Below, piece by piece: positions 15,792 through 24,092 of a stretch of 39,828 nucleotides of DNA. Within the stretch, counting starts at the first letter, position 1; each line of letters opens with the position of its first letter. The stretch lies in NCBI GenBank assembly GCA_052389435.1, contig JBQTIB010000158.1:1-39828 (forward strand). Direction: 5' to 3'. The DNA comes from JBQTKD01 sp052389435 (lineage in GTDB: Bacteria; Actinomycetota; Actinomycetes; Sporichthyales; Sporichthyaceae). Position numbers and translations under genes: made by a program. The notes beneath the pieces were generated by a model. That model did not search any database. It was not told the origin of the DNA and saw only the letters and a list, made by a program, of their open reading frames with translations.

Positions 15792-17509
15792 CGCTGATCC
15801 CTTCCCATCGGTACTCCGTCATGGCCGGCTCGCGAGCTCGCCGCCGCGGTCGCCGCCTTGGCCAACACGCCACCGGCGGGCGCGACCACGCTCACGGTGA
15901 CCTCTTCGCCGGCGGGAACCCTGCCCCGCGGCGACACGTCGGTCACCGTACCCGGCGCACCCCCCACGAGTACCTGACGTTGTCTCACCCGTAACCCGCG
16001 CTCCTCGAGACCGCGACGCACCTGCGCGTACGGCTTGCCTATCCAATCGACGTTCGCCACCTCGACCGCGCCGCGGCCGGAGGACACCACGATGGACACG
16101 GCCGTGTCCGTCGCCGCCCGGGTGCCCGCCTTCGGCGTCTGGGTCAGCACCACCCCGGCGGGGACCTCGTCGTCGATCTCGCGCACGACCGTCACCTCGT
16201 CGAAGCCCATGCCCTTCAGCGTGCCGGTCGCCTCGTACTCCGGGACGCCGGACACCGCCGGCACGAGCGCGACGTCGGGATCGTCGGACTGCAGCCAGAG
16301 CGCACCGATGCCGGCGACGACGACCAGCCCCACGCCCGCGAAAACGGCGGCCCGACGGGGCTGCAGGGCGAGCGGGTGGGCCTTCGGTGGAGCGGCGCGG
16401 TGCCCGCGGCGCGGGGACGGCTCGACGGCGGGCGCCCGGTGCCGGCCGGCGCGCACGGGTTCCTCGAGCACCTGCTCGAGGTCCGGCTCGGTGGTCTCGG
16501 GGTCCGCCGGAAGCACGATCGCCCGCGGGTCGCGGGGGGCGTGGCGCCGGTGGCCGGTGCCGCGACCGCCGCGCAGCGAGCGCGTGGCCACCTTGCGCAG
16601 GACGGCCGGATCCGCCTGGTCGCCGATCGCCTCGGCAACGGTCTCCGGGGTGGGCGGGCCCGCGGCGAGCTCGATCCGCAGCGCGAGCAGCCGGTGGGCG
16701 AAGGCCTCCGCGCTCGGCGGGCGGGCCATCGGGTCCTTGGCGAGCACCGTCTCCAGCACCTGTGCGACGGCGGGGTGCAGGCCGTCGATCGGCGGGATCG
16801 GGGAGTTGAGGTGTTCCATCGCGACCGCGAGCGGGTTGTCGCCGACGAACGGCCGACGCCCGGCGAGGCATTCGTAGAGCACGACGCCGAGCGCGTAGGT
16901 GTCCGAGGCGGCGGAGGCGACCCCGCGGCCGTTGACGAGTTCGGGCGCGAGGTAGTGGGCGGTGCCCATCACGGTGCCGGTCTTGGTCAGGGGCACGGCG
17001 TCGCCGGCACGGGCGATGCCGAAGTCGGTGATCTTGACGATCCAGTTCGGCGTGACGAGCAGGTTCGCGGGCTTGACGTCCCGGTGCACGACGCCGCCGA
17101 GGTGCGCGGCGTGCAGGGCGCGCCCGGCCTGCGCGCACAGGTCGAGGGCGCGGTCGATGTCCAGGGCCCCGTCGCGGTCGACGATCTGCGAGAGCGGCTG
17201 CCCGGGGACGAGTTCCATGACCATGAACGGCACGACGGTGCGGGCCAGGGAGGCCTGCCCGAAGTCGTAGACCCCGGCGATGCCGGTGTGCACCAGCGCA
17301 GCGGTGTTGCGGGCCTCGTTGCGGAAGCGTTCGAGGAACACGTGCTCGTCGGCGTACTCCGGGCGCAGCACCTTCACCGCAACGGGCCGGCTCAGCACCT
17401 CGTCGAACGCGCGCCACACCTCGCCCATGCCGCCCCGGGCGATCCGCTCGACGAGCCGATACCGACCGCCGAGCGCAGGCAGTGCGCTCTCGGGCGGTGG
17501 CACGGTCAT
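15788..17509 (-). CDS. pknA: Serine/threonine protein kinase PknA with two PASTA domains
   Basis: A 573-residue membrane kinase. The kinase domain (about 17-275) has Lys46, HRDVKPAN (Asp144), DFG (162-164) and an activation loop TKTGTVMGTAHY. A basic, disordered linker leads to a transmembrane helix near residue 388, then two PASTA-like domains (about 410-475 and 476-540). Mycobacterial PknA lacks PASTA domains, so this version carries an added external sensor, as in some other actinobacteria. PknA works with PknB on division and cell shape. It overlaps pknB by 4 bases, and is separated from pbpA by about 200 bases with two inverted repeats. Confidence 0.94.
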   Translation of the reverse strand: MTVPPPESALPALGGRYRLVERIARGGMGEVWRAFDEVLSRPVAVKVLRPEYADEHVFLERFRNEARNTAALVHTGIAGVYDFGQASLARTVVPFMVMELVPGQPLSQIVDRDGALDIDRALDLCAQAGRALHAAHLGGVVHRDVKPANLLVTPNWIVKITDFGIARAGDAVPLTKTGTVMGTAHYLAPELVNGRGVASAASDTYALGVVLYECLAGRRPFVGDNPLAVAMEHLNSPIPPIDGLHPAVAQVLETVLAKDPMARPPSAEAFAHRLLALRIELAAGPPTPETVAEAIGDQADPAVLRKVATRSLRGGRGTGHRRHAPRDPRAIVLPADPETTEPDLEQVLEEPVRAGRHRAPAVEPSPRRGHRAAPPKAHPLALQPRRAAVFAGVGLVVVAGIGALWLQSDDPDVALVPAVSGVPEYEATGTLKGMGFDEVTVVREIDDEVPAGVVLTQTPKAGTRAATDTAVSIVVSSGRGAVEVANVDWIGKPYAQVRRGLEERGLRVRQRQVLVGGAPGTVTDVSPRGRVPAGEEVTVSVVAPAGGVLAKAATAAASSRAGHDGVPMGRDQR

Positions 17510-17607
17510 CGGAAACTCTCCAGGGTCGGCAGGGCCAACTTCCAGGATCGCTCGCCGGCGCCCTCCGCGTAGCCCGGTTGCGCCGATCGAACCCTCGAGG
17601 CGGCGGT

Positions 17608-17691
17608 CCGGTGCTCATGGATGAGCACGGGCCCACGCTCGTGCCCGATTTGTCCGTTTCCAATGGGCCTGCGGTCATGGATGAGCGCAGG
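17608..17691. repeat. Two related 24-bp inverted repeats 60 bp apart
   Basis: At 17608-17631 and 17668-17691 the same plan occurs: an 11-bp arm, a central GG and the inverted arm, each with one mismatch. The core TCATGGATGAGC (17614-17625, 17674-17685) is identical in both; the outer arms differ in sequence but keep pairing (CCGGTGCTCAT versus CCTGCGGTCAT). Compensatory outer arms suggest conserved structure. They lie in the only sizeable gap of the leftward operon, between pbpA and pknA. They could be RNA hairpins that tune pknA/pknB expression, or members of a dispersed palindromic family. Confidence 0.7.
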
Positions 17692-17711
17692 ACCACCGAG
17701 ACGGCGGAGGG

Positions 17712-19169
17712 TCATCGGTCCAGCACCGCCCGCATGACGGCCTTGGCGATCGGGGCGGCCAACAGGTTGCCGCCCACCTCGATCTGGCGGTCCGAGCCGC
17801 CGTTCTCCAGCACGACTGCCACGGCGACCGACGGGTTCTGGGACGGGGCGAAGGAGACGAACCAGGCGTGCGGGTTGCGGCCGTCGCCGGTCTGCGCGGT
17901 CCCGGTCTTGCCGGCCACCGCTACGCCCGGGATCTTCGCGTTCGAGGCGGTGCCGTTCTCCACGACCGAGACCATCATGCGAGTCAGTTCGGCGGCCACC
18001 TCGGGAGTGATCGCCTGACCGCGGTCCTGCGGGTCGGTGCGGGAGAGTACGTCGAGGTCGCGGGCCCGGGTCTCCTCGACGAGGTAGGGCGTCATGACCT
18101 TGCCGGCGTTGGCGATGGCGGCGACGACCATTGCCATCTGCAGCGGGGTCGTCCGGACGTCGAACTGGCCGATCGCCGACTGTGCGGTCTGCGGGGCGTT
18201 GATGTCCGGCGGGAAGGCGCTGCGGGCGACCGGCATCGGCACGTTGAGGTTCTGACCGAAGCCGAACAGGTCCGCCTGTCGCGCCAGGGCGGCGGCGCCG
18301 AGGTCCAGGCCGATCGCCCCGAACGTGGTGTTGCAGGACCGCTCGAGCGCCTTGAGGATCGTGGTCTGGTCCGAACCGGGAGTGCAGGTTCCCTTGAAGT
18401 AGTTCGGCAGGTTCGTCGAGGTCAGCGGCAGGTCCAGGGTCGCCGGGCCCGGCACGGGGGACTCGGCGGTGTACCGACCCGACATGAGCGCGGCCGCCGC
18501 GGTGACGAGCTTGAAGGTCGAACCCGGCGCGTAGGTCTCGGACAGCGCCCGGTTCAGCAGCGGCTTCTGCGCGTCGGCGTTGAGGGAGTCCCACGCCTTG
18601 CGGACCTTGCCGCCGTCGTGGTCGGAGAGCCTGTTCGGGTCGTAGGACGGGCTCGACACCAGCGCGAGGATCCGGCCCGTCGACGGCTCCAGCGCGACGA
18701 CGGCGCCCCGACGGCCGTTCAGCCCGCGGTAGGCGGCCTCCTGGGCCTCGGGGTTGAGCGTCAGCTTGACGTCGCCGCCCTTGCTGCCCTCCTGCGTCAG
18801 CAGGTCGACGATGCGCTTGACGAACAGGCGGTCGTCGGTGCCGGCGAGGATCGAGTTCTCGTACCGCTCTACGCCGGTGGAGTTGTAGATGTAGGAGTAG
18901 TACCCGGTCGCGAACGCGAACAGCTCCGGTTTCAGGTACGTCCGCAGGTACTTCAGCCGGCCCTCTGTCGCGCGCGAGACCGCGACCGCGTCGTTGGCGA
19001 CGAGGATCGCGCCGCGTTCCTTGTCGTACTCCTCGAGCAGCAGGCGGCTGTTGCGCGGGTCGGTGCGGTAGTCCTCGCCCTTGACGACCTGGACGAAGTT
19101 CAGATTCAGCAGAAGCACGATCAGCAGGAACCCGCAGGCTCCCGCGACGCGTCGCAGCGGTCTGTTCAC
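17712..19169 (-). CDS. pbpA: Penicillin-binding protein PbpA (class B transpeptidase)
   Basis: A 485-residue class B PBP that cross-links peptidoglycan with its SEDS partner. It has a short cytoplasmic start, one transmembrane helix (about 10-28), an N-terminal dimerisation region and a transpeptidase domain with all three motifs: STFK (217-220, Ser217 nucleophile), SCN (278-280) and KTGTA (421-425). GTG 19169 is the start; it overlaps the rodA/ftsW stop by 4 bases, so the two are coupled. In Mycobacterium PbpA is regulated by PknB phosphorylation. Confidence 0.95.
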   Translation of the reverse strand: MNRPLRRVAGACGFLLIVLLLNLNFVQVVKGEDYRTDPRNSRLLLEEYDKERGAILVANDAVAVSRATEGRLKYLRTYLKPELFAFATGYYSYIYNSTGVERYENSILAGTDDRLFVKRIVDLLTQEGSKGGDVKLTLNPEAQEAAYRGLNGRRGAVVALEPSTGRILALVSSPSYDPNRLSDHDGGKVRKAWDSLNADAQKPLLNRALSETYAPGSTFKLVTAAAALMSGRYTAESPVPGPATLDLPLTSTNLPNYFKGTCTPGSDQTTILKALERSCNTTFGAIGLDLGAAALARQADLFGFGQNLNVPMPVARSAFPPDINAPQTAQSAIGQFDVRTTPLQMAMVVAAIANAGKVMTPYLVEETRARDLDVLSRTDPQDRGQAITPEVAAELTRMMVSVVENGTASNAKIPGVAVAGKTGTAQTGDGRNPHAWFVSFAPSQNPSVAVAVVLENGGSDRQIEVGGNLLAAPIAKAVMRAVLDR

Positions 19170-20569
19170 GGGCGCAACACCATCGTTTCGGCTTCGGTGG
19201 TCGGCGCGACGATCGGCGCAGGGCGGCGGGCGGTGTCGCTGATGCGCAGCACCAGCGCGATCAACGCCCAGTTGGCCACCAGCGAGGAACCGCCGTAGGA
19301 CATGAACGGGGTGGTCAGGCCGGTCAACGGGATCAGCCGGGTGACGCCGCCGACGACGACGAACACCTGCAGGGTCACGATGACCGCGAGACCCGCGGCG
19401 AGCAGTTTGCCGAAGGAGTCGCGGGCGGCCAGCGCCACCCGCAGCGCGCGGTGGACGATGATCCCGTAGAGCAGCAGGATCGCCATGACGCCGGTCAGGC
19501 CGAGTTCCTCGCCCGCGGTCGACAGGATGAAGTCCGTCTTCGGGTACGGCACGATGTCCGGCCGACCCTGCCCGAGCCCCGTGCCGAGGATGCCGCCGGT
19601 GGCGAAGCCGAACAGCGACTGCACCAGTTGGTAGCTGGAATCCGAGGAGTTCTCCGGCGCGAACGCGTTCAGCCAGATGTCGACCCGGGACCGGACGTGG
19701 CCGAACGCGGTGTAGGCGAAGTAGGCGCCGGAACTGAACAGCAGGACGCCGAAAATCAGCCACGACGTGCGTTCGGTCGCGATGTAGAGCATCACCACGA
19801 ACACGCCGAAGAACAGCAGCGAGGTGCCGAGGTCCCGCTCGCCGATGAGGATGACCAGGCTCGCGGCCCACGCCACCACGATCGGCCCGAGGTCGCGGCC
19901 GCGGGGCAGGTCGATGCCGGCGAAGCGGCGCCCGGCGAGGGCGAGAGCGTCGCGTTTGACGACGAGGTACCCGGCGAAGAACACGATCAGCAGCAGTTTG
20001 GCGAACTCGCCCGGCTGGATGGAGAACCCGGCGAAGCGCACCCAGATCTTCGCGCCGTTGACCTGGGAGTACTGCGCGGGCAGCACCGCGGGAATGGCGA
20101 GGAGCAACAGGCCCGCCGCTCCGGCGGTGTAGGTGTAGCGCTGCAGCCGGCGGTGGTCCCGCACGACGAGCAGCACCGCGACGAAAAGGATCACCCCGAG
20201 TGCGGTCCAGATCAGCTGGATGCCTGCGTCCCCACGCGGCGCGAACGGGCCGAAGCTGCGCTCGCTCGGTTTCTGGTCCTCGAAGTCCAGGCGGTAGATC
20301 AGCGCGAGCCCGAGACCGTTGAGCAGCACGACGGCCGGCAGCAGCACCGGGTCGGCGTAGCGGGCGAACCGGCGCAGCGCGAGATGCGGCACGAGCGCGA
20401 ACACCCCGAGGGTCGCGGCGTACCCGGCGAGGCCGGGGGGCCATTCGTCGGCGACGCCGTAGCCCGCATTCGCGTACGCGGCGACCGAGATCGCCCAGGC
20501 GAAGAACAGCAGGGTCAGTTCGGTGCCCCGCCGGGTCGACGGGGTGGCGGCTGCGACGGCCTCGCTCAC
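19166..20569 (-). CDS. rodA: SEDS family glycosyltransferase (RodA/FtsW)
   Basis: A 467-residue polytopic membrane protein of the SEDS family, which polymerises lipid II into glycan strands. About ten to twelve hydrophobic segments are present. Family blocks are visible: V-N-G-A-K-I-W, Q-P-G-E-F-A-K, G-E-R-D-L-G-T-S near residue 250, D-F-I-L-S-T-A-G-E-E-L-G, and P-F-M-S-Y-G-G-S-S near the C-terminus. It starts with GTG at 20569, overlapping pstP by 4 bases, and is coupled to pbpA downstream, its probable transpeptidase partner. RodA versus FtsW naming is by position in the pknAB operon. Confidence 0.94.
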   Translation of the reverse strand: MSEAVAAATPSTRRGTELTLLFFAWAISVAAYANAGYGVADEWPPGLAGYAATLGVFALVPHLALRRFARYADPVLLPAVVLLNGLGLALIYRLDFEDQKPSERSFGPFAPRGDAGIQLIWTALGVILFVAVLLVVRDHRRLQRYTYTAGAAGLLLLAIPAVLPAQYSQVNGAKIWVRFAGFSIQPGEFAKLLLIVFFAGYLVVKRDALALAGRRFAGIDLPRGRDLGPIVVAWAASLVILIGERDLGTSLLFFGVFVVMLYIATERTSWLIFGVLLFSSGAYFAYTAFGHVRSRVDIWLNAFAPENSSDSSYQLVQSLFGFATGGILGTGLGQGRPDIVPYPKTDFILSTAGEELGLTGVMAILLLYGIIVHRALRVALAARDSFGKLLAAGLAVIVTLQVFVVVGGVTRLIPLTGLTTPFMSYGGSSLVANWALIALVLRISDTARRPAPIVAPTTEAETMVLRP

Positions 20570-21972
20570 GGCGCCACCGGAGCCGGCGGGGCGGTGGTGC
20601 AGCCGCTGTTGTCGCTGGCGGGGGTGGGCGCCGGTTCCGGGGTCGGAGTCGGCGTCGCAGTCGCGCTCGGGGTCTCGGTCGCGGTCGGCCGGCCGGTGGC
20701 GACGCCCGCGATCCTGGCGCTGGGCTTGGGCGTCGGGGTCGCCGTCGGCACCGCAGACGCCGCCGCCTCGACGGCGATGCGCTCGGCCCGGCAGCCCGCC
20801 GCGGCGGCCCGCAGGCGGTCGAGCACCTCCCGGGCCTCCTCGACGTCCTCGGCGAAGATCGTGTCGTCGACCCTTTCCTGGTCCAGCGTCGGGAGTTCCG
20901 CGACCTGGATGTCCGACCGTTCGTAGGAGCGGGACAGCGATTTGCCGAGCACGTTCTGATGCAGGCCCTTGAAGATCGCGACCTGGCCGTCCTGGGCCCC
21001 GACGTAGTACCGGTCCTGCGACCACGAGTAGGCGGCCCATCCGATGCCGACGACGGCGGCGGCGACGCCCGCGATGAGCAGGCGCATCCACCAGGTGCCG
21101 ACCCTGCCCTTCCTGGTCCGCGCGGCCGGGGTGGCGGCCAGCAGCTCCGGCAGGCCCGACAGGTCGATCTCGGAGGTCGAGCTGGACTCCTGCGTGCGGC
21201 GGTGCTTTCCGGCGGCGGCGCCGACGACCTGCGGATCGTCGTCGAGAGCGGCGGCGACCTCCACGACGTCGGCGACGACGCAGGTGATGTTGTCCGGGCC
21301 GCCGGCCTGCAGGGCGAGCTGGACGAGGGTGTCCGCCGCCGTGCCGAGATCGGTGCCGGTCATCGCCGCGGCCATGCCCGCGTCGGACACCACGCCGGAC
21401 AGGCCGTCGGAGCACACCAGAACGCGGTCCCCGAGCTGCATCTCCCGCACGGACAGGTCCGGCTCGGGAGTGTTGCGCCCGTCGAGGCAGCGCAGCAGCA
21501 GGGAGCGCTGCGGGTGGATCGCGGCCTCGTCGGCGGTGATCCGACCTTCGTCCTGCAGCTGTTGGACGAACGTGTGGTCGTGGGTGATCTGGGTCAGCAC
21601 GCCCTCGCGCAACAGGTAGGCGCGCGAGTCACCGATGTGCACCACGCCCATCCGGCGGCCCGACCACAGCAGCGCCGTCAGCGTCGTCCCCATGCCGTCG
21701 AGCTGCGGGTGCTTCTCCACCAGGTCGCTGATGGCCTCGTTGGCGCTCGCGACCGCGGCCGCGAGGGCGCCGAGGACCTCGGTGGCGGGGACGTCGTCCT
21801 CGAGCGAGGCCAGGGTCGAGAGCGCGACCGAACTCGCCACCTCGCCCGCTGCGTGCCCGCCCATGCCGTCGGCGACGGCCAGCAGCCACGGGCCCGCGTA
21901 GCCGGAGTCCTCGTTGCCCTCCCGAATGAGGCCGACGTCGGACCGCGCGACGAACTTCAGAGCTAGCGCCAT
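20566..21972 (-). CDS. pstP: PP2C-family Ser/Thr protein phosphatase PstP
   Basis: A 468-residue membrane phosphatase that reverses PknA/PknB phosphorylation. The catalytic PP2C domain (about 1-240) has the metal ligands: G-N-E-D (Asp22), DGMGGH (Asp35), S-D-G-L-S-G near 188 and G-G-P-D-N-I near 228. A transmembrane helix lies near 300-320. The extracytoplasmic part ends in a long T/P/A-rich tail with two cysteines, probably disordered or O-glycosylated. ATG 21972 is the start. It is 4 bases downstream of fhaB in one operon. Confidence 0.95.
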   Translation of the reverse strand: MALALKFVARSDVGLIREGNEDSGYAGPWLLAVADGMGGHAAGEVASSVALSTLASLEDDVPATEVLGALAAAVASANEAISDLVEKHPQLDGMGTTLTALLWSGRRMGVVHIGDSRAYLLREGVLTQITHDHTFVQQLQDEGRITADEAAIHPQRSLLLRCLDGRNTPEPDLSVREMQLGDRVLVCSDGLSGVVSDAGMAAAMTGTDLGTAADTLVQLALQAGGPDNITCVVADVVEVAAALDDDPQVVGAAAGKHRRTQESSSTSEIDLSGLPELLAATPAARTRKGRVGTWWMRLLIAGVAAAVVGIGWAAYSWSQDRYYVGAQDGQVAIFKGLHQNVLGKSLSRSYERSDIQVAELPTLDQERVDDTIFAEDVEEAREVLDRLRAAAAGCRAERIAVEAAASAVPTATPTPKPSARIAGVATGRPTATETPSATATPTPTPEPAPTPASDNSGCTTAPPAPVAP

Positions 21973-21976
21973 GGGG

Positions 21977-22456
21977 CTACTTCCGCAGCTCGAAGGCGGT
22001 CTTGCCGATGCGGATCGGCGTGCCGAGCGGGACGGGCGTCGGGCCCTGGACCTTGTCCCGGTCCAGGTAGGTGCCGTTGGTGGAGCCGAGGTCCTCGACG
22101 AACCACTGCCCGTCGCTGGGGAAGATCCGCGCGTGCTTGTTCGAGGCGTAGTCGTCGTCGACGACGATCGTGGAGTCCGGGGCGCGGCCGAGGGTGACCT
22201 GGACGCCGTCCTGGAGCGCGACGGACGTGCCGGCCAGCGCGCCGGCGGTGACGACGAGCTGGCTCGGGGTGCCGCGACGGTTGCGCGGCGGCTTGATCGG
22301 CTTGGCGGGCCTGGCCGCGGGCACGGGCGCGGGACGCGCGGCGGGCGGGCGGGAGCCGAACAGGTCCGAGCGCATCACCGACACCGTGGTCAGCACGAAC
22401 AGCCACAGCACGGCCAGGAAGCCGAGGCGGATGACGGTGATCGTCAGTTCGGACAC
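21977..22456 (-). CDS. fhaB: FHA-domain protein FhaB (FipA)
   Basis: A 159-residue protein with one N-terminal transmembrane helix (about 6-27), a basic/proline linker and a C-terminal FHA domain (about 68-157). The phosphothreonine-binding residues are visible in L-G-R (about 90), S-N-K-H (about 105) and G-S-T-N-G-T (about 124). FHA domains dock phosphorylated PknA/PknB substrates; mycobacterial FipA supports FtsZ-FtsQ complex formation under oxidative stress. Starts with GTG. It lies 8 bases after fhaA and 4 before pstP. Confidence 0.93.
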   Translation of the reverse strand: MSELTITVIRLGFLAVLWLFVLTTVSVMRSDLFGSRPPAARPAPVPAARPAKPIKPPRNRRGTPSQLVVTAGALAGTSVALQDGVQVTLGRAPDSTIVVDDDYASNKHARIFPSDGQWFVEDLGSTNGTYLDRDKVQGPTPVPLGTPIRIGKTAFELRK

Positions 22457-22464
22457 GGGGAGAT

Positions 22465-23313
22465 CTACTCGCTCGGCTGACGGAAGACGAGCTCGGTTTC
22501 GCCGATGCCGATGACGGCGCCGTCGTGCAGTTCGACCTCGCCGATCGGGGCGCCGTCCATGAGCGTGCCGTTGGTGGAGTTGAGGTCGACCAGCATGGTC
22601 GGGGTGCCGATACGGATCTCCGCGTGCTTGCGCGAGACGCCGGCGTCGTCGATGCGCAGGTCCACCTGCGTGCCGCGGCCGAGGACGGTCACCGGGCGGG
22701 CGAGCGGGTGGCGGTCTCCGTTGACCTCGAGATACGGCACGGGCTCGGGCTTGGCCTTGGCGAGCACGGTGGTTTCCGCGGGGATCGCGGGAGCGGCGAT
22801 CGTCTCCTCCCCGGCGGCAGCGTGACGACGCGGCCGGGGAGCGGGCGGCGGCGGGGGAACGACCGGCGGTGCCGCGGCCGGCGCAGGCGGTTTCGCGGCA
22901 CGGCGCGGCGGAGCCTCCGGCGGCGGGTTGACCGACACGACGCTGGACACGACCGAGCTGCGGATGCGGTGCACACCGATGTCCAGGTCGTCGGCCTCGG
23001 CGAAGGAGACGTCGACGTCCCCGCGCAGCTGGTAGTGCTGCTCCTCGGCGTGTTCCCTCACGACGCCGGCCAGCTCCTCGGACAGCGTCTTGGCGTACAT
23101 GGCCAGGCGGTCGTGGTCGTGGCTGGACAGCTCGACCACGAACTTGTTCGGCACGAGGATGACGCCCTTGCCCATGACGGCCGAACGGTCGTCGAGCTCG
23201 CGCTGCAGCGCGCTCGCGATCTCCACCGGCTGCACGTCGGCCTTGAACGCCTTCGCGAAGGCGCCGCTCACCAGACCCTCGAGCCGACGCTCGAAGCGCT
23301 GGAGAACTCCCAC
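22465..23313 (-). CDS. fhaA: FHA-domain protein FhaA
   Basis: A 282-residue protein. The N-terminal FhaA domain (about 1-120; GVLQRFERRLEGLVSGAFAK) is followed by a proline/alanine-rich linker and a C-terminal FHA domain (about 195-278) with L-G-R-G, S-R-K-H and N-S-T-N-G-T motifs. FhaA binds phosphorylated MviN/MurJ-like pseudokinase and controls lipid II supply. I start it at GTG 23313 because GGAGG lies 5 bases upstream and relatives begin at this MGVLQRFE; an ATG at 23325 would sit upstream of that ribosome site. It is the first gene of the operon running to pknB. Confidence 0.94.
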   Translation of the reverse strand: MGVLQRFERRLEGLVSGAFAKAFKADVQPVEIASALQRELDDRSAVMGKGVILVPNKFVVELSSHDHDRLAMYAKTLSEELAGVVREHAEEQHYQLRGDVDVSFAEADDLDIGVHRIRSSVVSSVVSVNPPPEAPPRRAAKPPAPAAAPPVVPPPPPAPRPRRHAAAGEETIAAPAIPAETTVLAKAKPEPVPYLEVNGDRHPLARPVTVLGRGTQVDLRIDDAGVSRKHAEIRIGTPTMLVDLNSTNGTLMDGAPIGEVELHDGAVIGIGETELVFRQPSE

Positions 23314-23477
23314 GTCCACCTCCATGCTGCGGGCGCCCGCGGGTCGGTTGCCCCCGGACGGGCCGCGCCGCCGCGTGCCCGGCGTTGCTGGCCCCTCCGA
23401 TGCTATCGGCGCCACCGCCCAGAGCCGCGGTCTCGCCGCTTCCTGAACACGGGCTGTGGCGCAGGTGTTATCAACAG

Positions 23478-23600
23478 TCACCCGCCCAGCCCAACACCTT
23501 CGCCCCTCCTCCAAGCGTCGCCCCCCGCACCTCTCCGACCCACCTCCCCGACCCCCACCTCCTCAACCTCATCTCCCCGGACCCCCACCCCCGGCACGTG
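23478..23600. other. C-rich, G-poor leader region upstream of fhaA
   Basis: Bases 23326-23760 hold no gene. Within them, 23478-23600 is strongly C-rich on the plus strand, so the transcribed-sense strand of fhaA is G-rich with several runs of 3-6 G separated by 1-12 bases, which fits potential G-quadruplexes. A ~32-bp unit is imperfectly repeated in tandem (ACCTCCCCGACCCCCACC and ATCTCCCCGGACCCCCACC). It probably lies in the promoter or 5' UTR of the fhaA-pknB operon. A one-mismatch DnaA-box-like TTATCAACA occurs at 23468-23476. Confidence 0.55.
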
Positions 23601-23740
23601 AAGCGAACCGCGCTGTACGGCGCCGGTGAGGAAGATTCGGGTCGAATCGCCCCGGAAAGTGGCACGGAGCGACGAGCGGTGGTCCCACGGGTCTCTGGAG
23701 CCCCACGGGAACGCGTGCGCGGGCACCCTCGACGCGGTGT

Positions 23741-23746
23741 TAGCCT
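23741..23746 (+). promoter_or_regulatory. -10 element (TAGCCT) for tRNA-Leu
   Basis: TAGCCT ends 14 bases before the mature 5' end of tRNA-Leu, which would place the start point about 8 bases upstream of the tRNA, a normal short leader. It is identical to the -10 proposed at 8500. I see no convincing -35. Confidence 0.45.
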
Positions 23747-23760
23747 TCTCCCCGCACCAC

Positions 23761-23843
23761 GCGCGAGTGGCGGAATGGCAGACGCGCTGGATTCAGGTTC
23801 CAGTGTCCGCAAGGACGTGGGGGTTCAAGTCCCCCCTCGCGCA
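23761..23843 (+). tRNA. tRNA-Leu (anticodon CAG)
   Basis: An 83-nt class II tRNA. The acceptor stem GCGCGAG pairs with CTCGCGC, discriminator A at 23843. The D arm is TGGCGGAATGGCAGACGCG, the anticodon arm CTGGA-TTCAGGT-TCCAG has CAG at 34-36, a long variable arm (TGTCCGCAAGGACG) follows, and the T arm has GGTTCAAGTCC. CCA is not encoded. It reads CUG, the main leucine codon here. Actinobacteria conserve a tRNA-Leu next to fhaA, as seen in Mycobacterium tuberculosis. Confidence 0.97.
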
Positions 23844-23852
23844 CGAGACTCA

Positions 23853-23900
23853 GACGACGTGTGTCCGCGGAAAGCGCGGACCTCGTCGTCTCGTCGGTTT
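23853..23900 (+). terminator. Terminator after tRNA-Leu
   Basis: A two-part stem: GACGACG (23853-23859) with CGTCGTC (23884-23890), and inside it GTCCGCG (23863-23869) with CGCGGAC (23875-23881) closing a GAAAG loop. A short T-run (TTTT) follows a few bases later. It lies 10 bases after the tRNA, as expected for an intrinsic terminator. Confidence 0.75.
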
Positions 23901-23922
23901 TCGGCGGACTTCGTTCGCCGGC

Positions 23923-23975
23923 GGGGGCTCCGCCACCCGCACCCCCTTCGCCTGGGTGGGGGCTCCGCCACCCAG
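23923..23975. repeat. Direct repeat GGGGGCTCCGCCACCC with stem-loops
   Basis: The 16-mer occurs at 23923-23938 and 23958-23973, 35 bp apart. Each copy can fold: CCTGGGTGG (23951-23959) pairs perfectly with CCACCCAGG (23967-23975), and GCGGG with CCCGC around the first copy. A further CGGCGGA/TTCGCCG hairpin precedes them. This GC-rich motif type is common between actinobacterial genes. A role in termination or as dispersed repeats is inferred. Confidence 0.6.
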
Positions 23976-24092
23976 GCCCCCTCCCCGCCGCTGGCCGCGC
24001 GTTGGCGCTCCAATCGACCGCCAAACGGTGGCATCCGCGGCCGTGGTCTGTCTCGAAGCGAGCGGACGTTCCCGTTGACGCAAGGAGATCCC

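Noticed and set aside
23468..23476. TTATCAACA as a DnaA box upstream of fhaA
   Set aside because: A single one-mismatch site without neighbours is not enough to call; the cluster at 6160-6191 is much stronger.
23923..23975. CRISPR array
   Set aside because: Only two copies of a 16-mer are present, each self-complementary, with no further units or cas genes.
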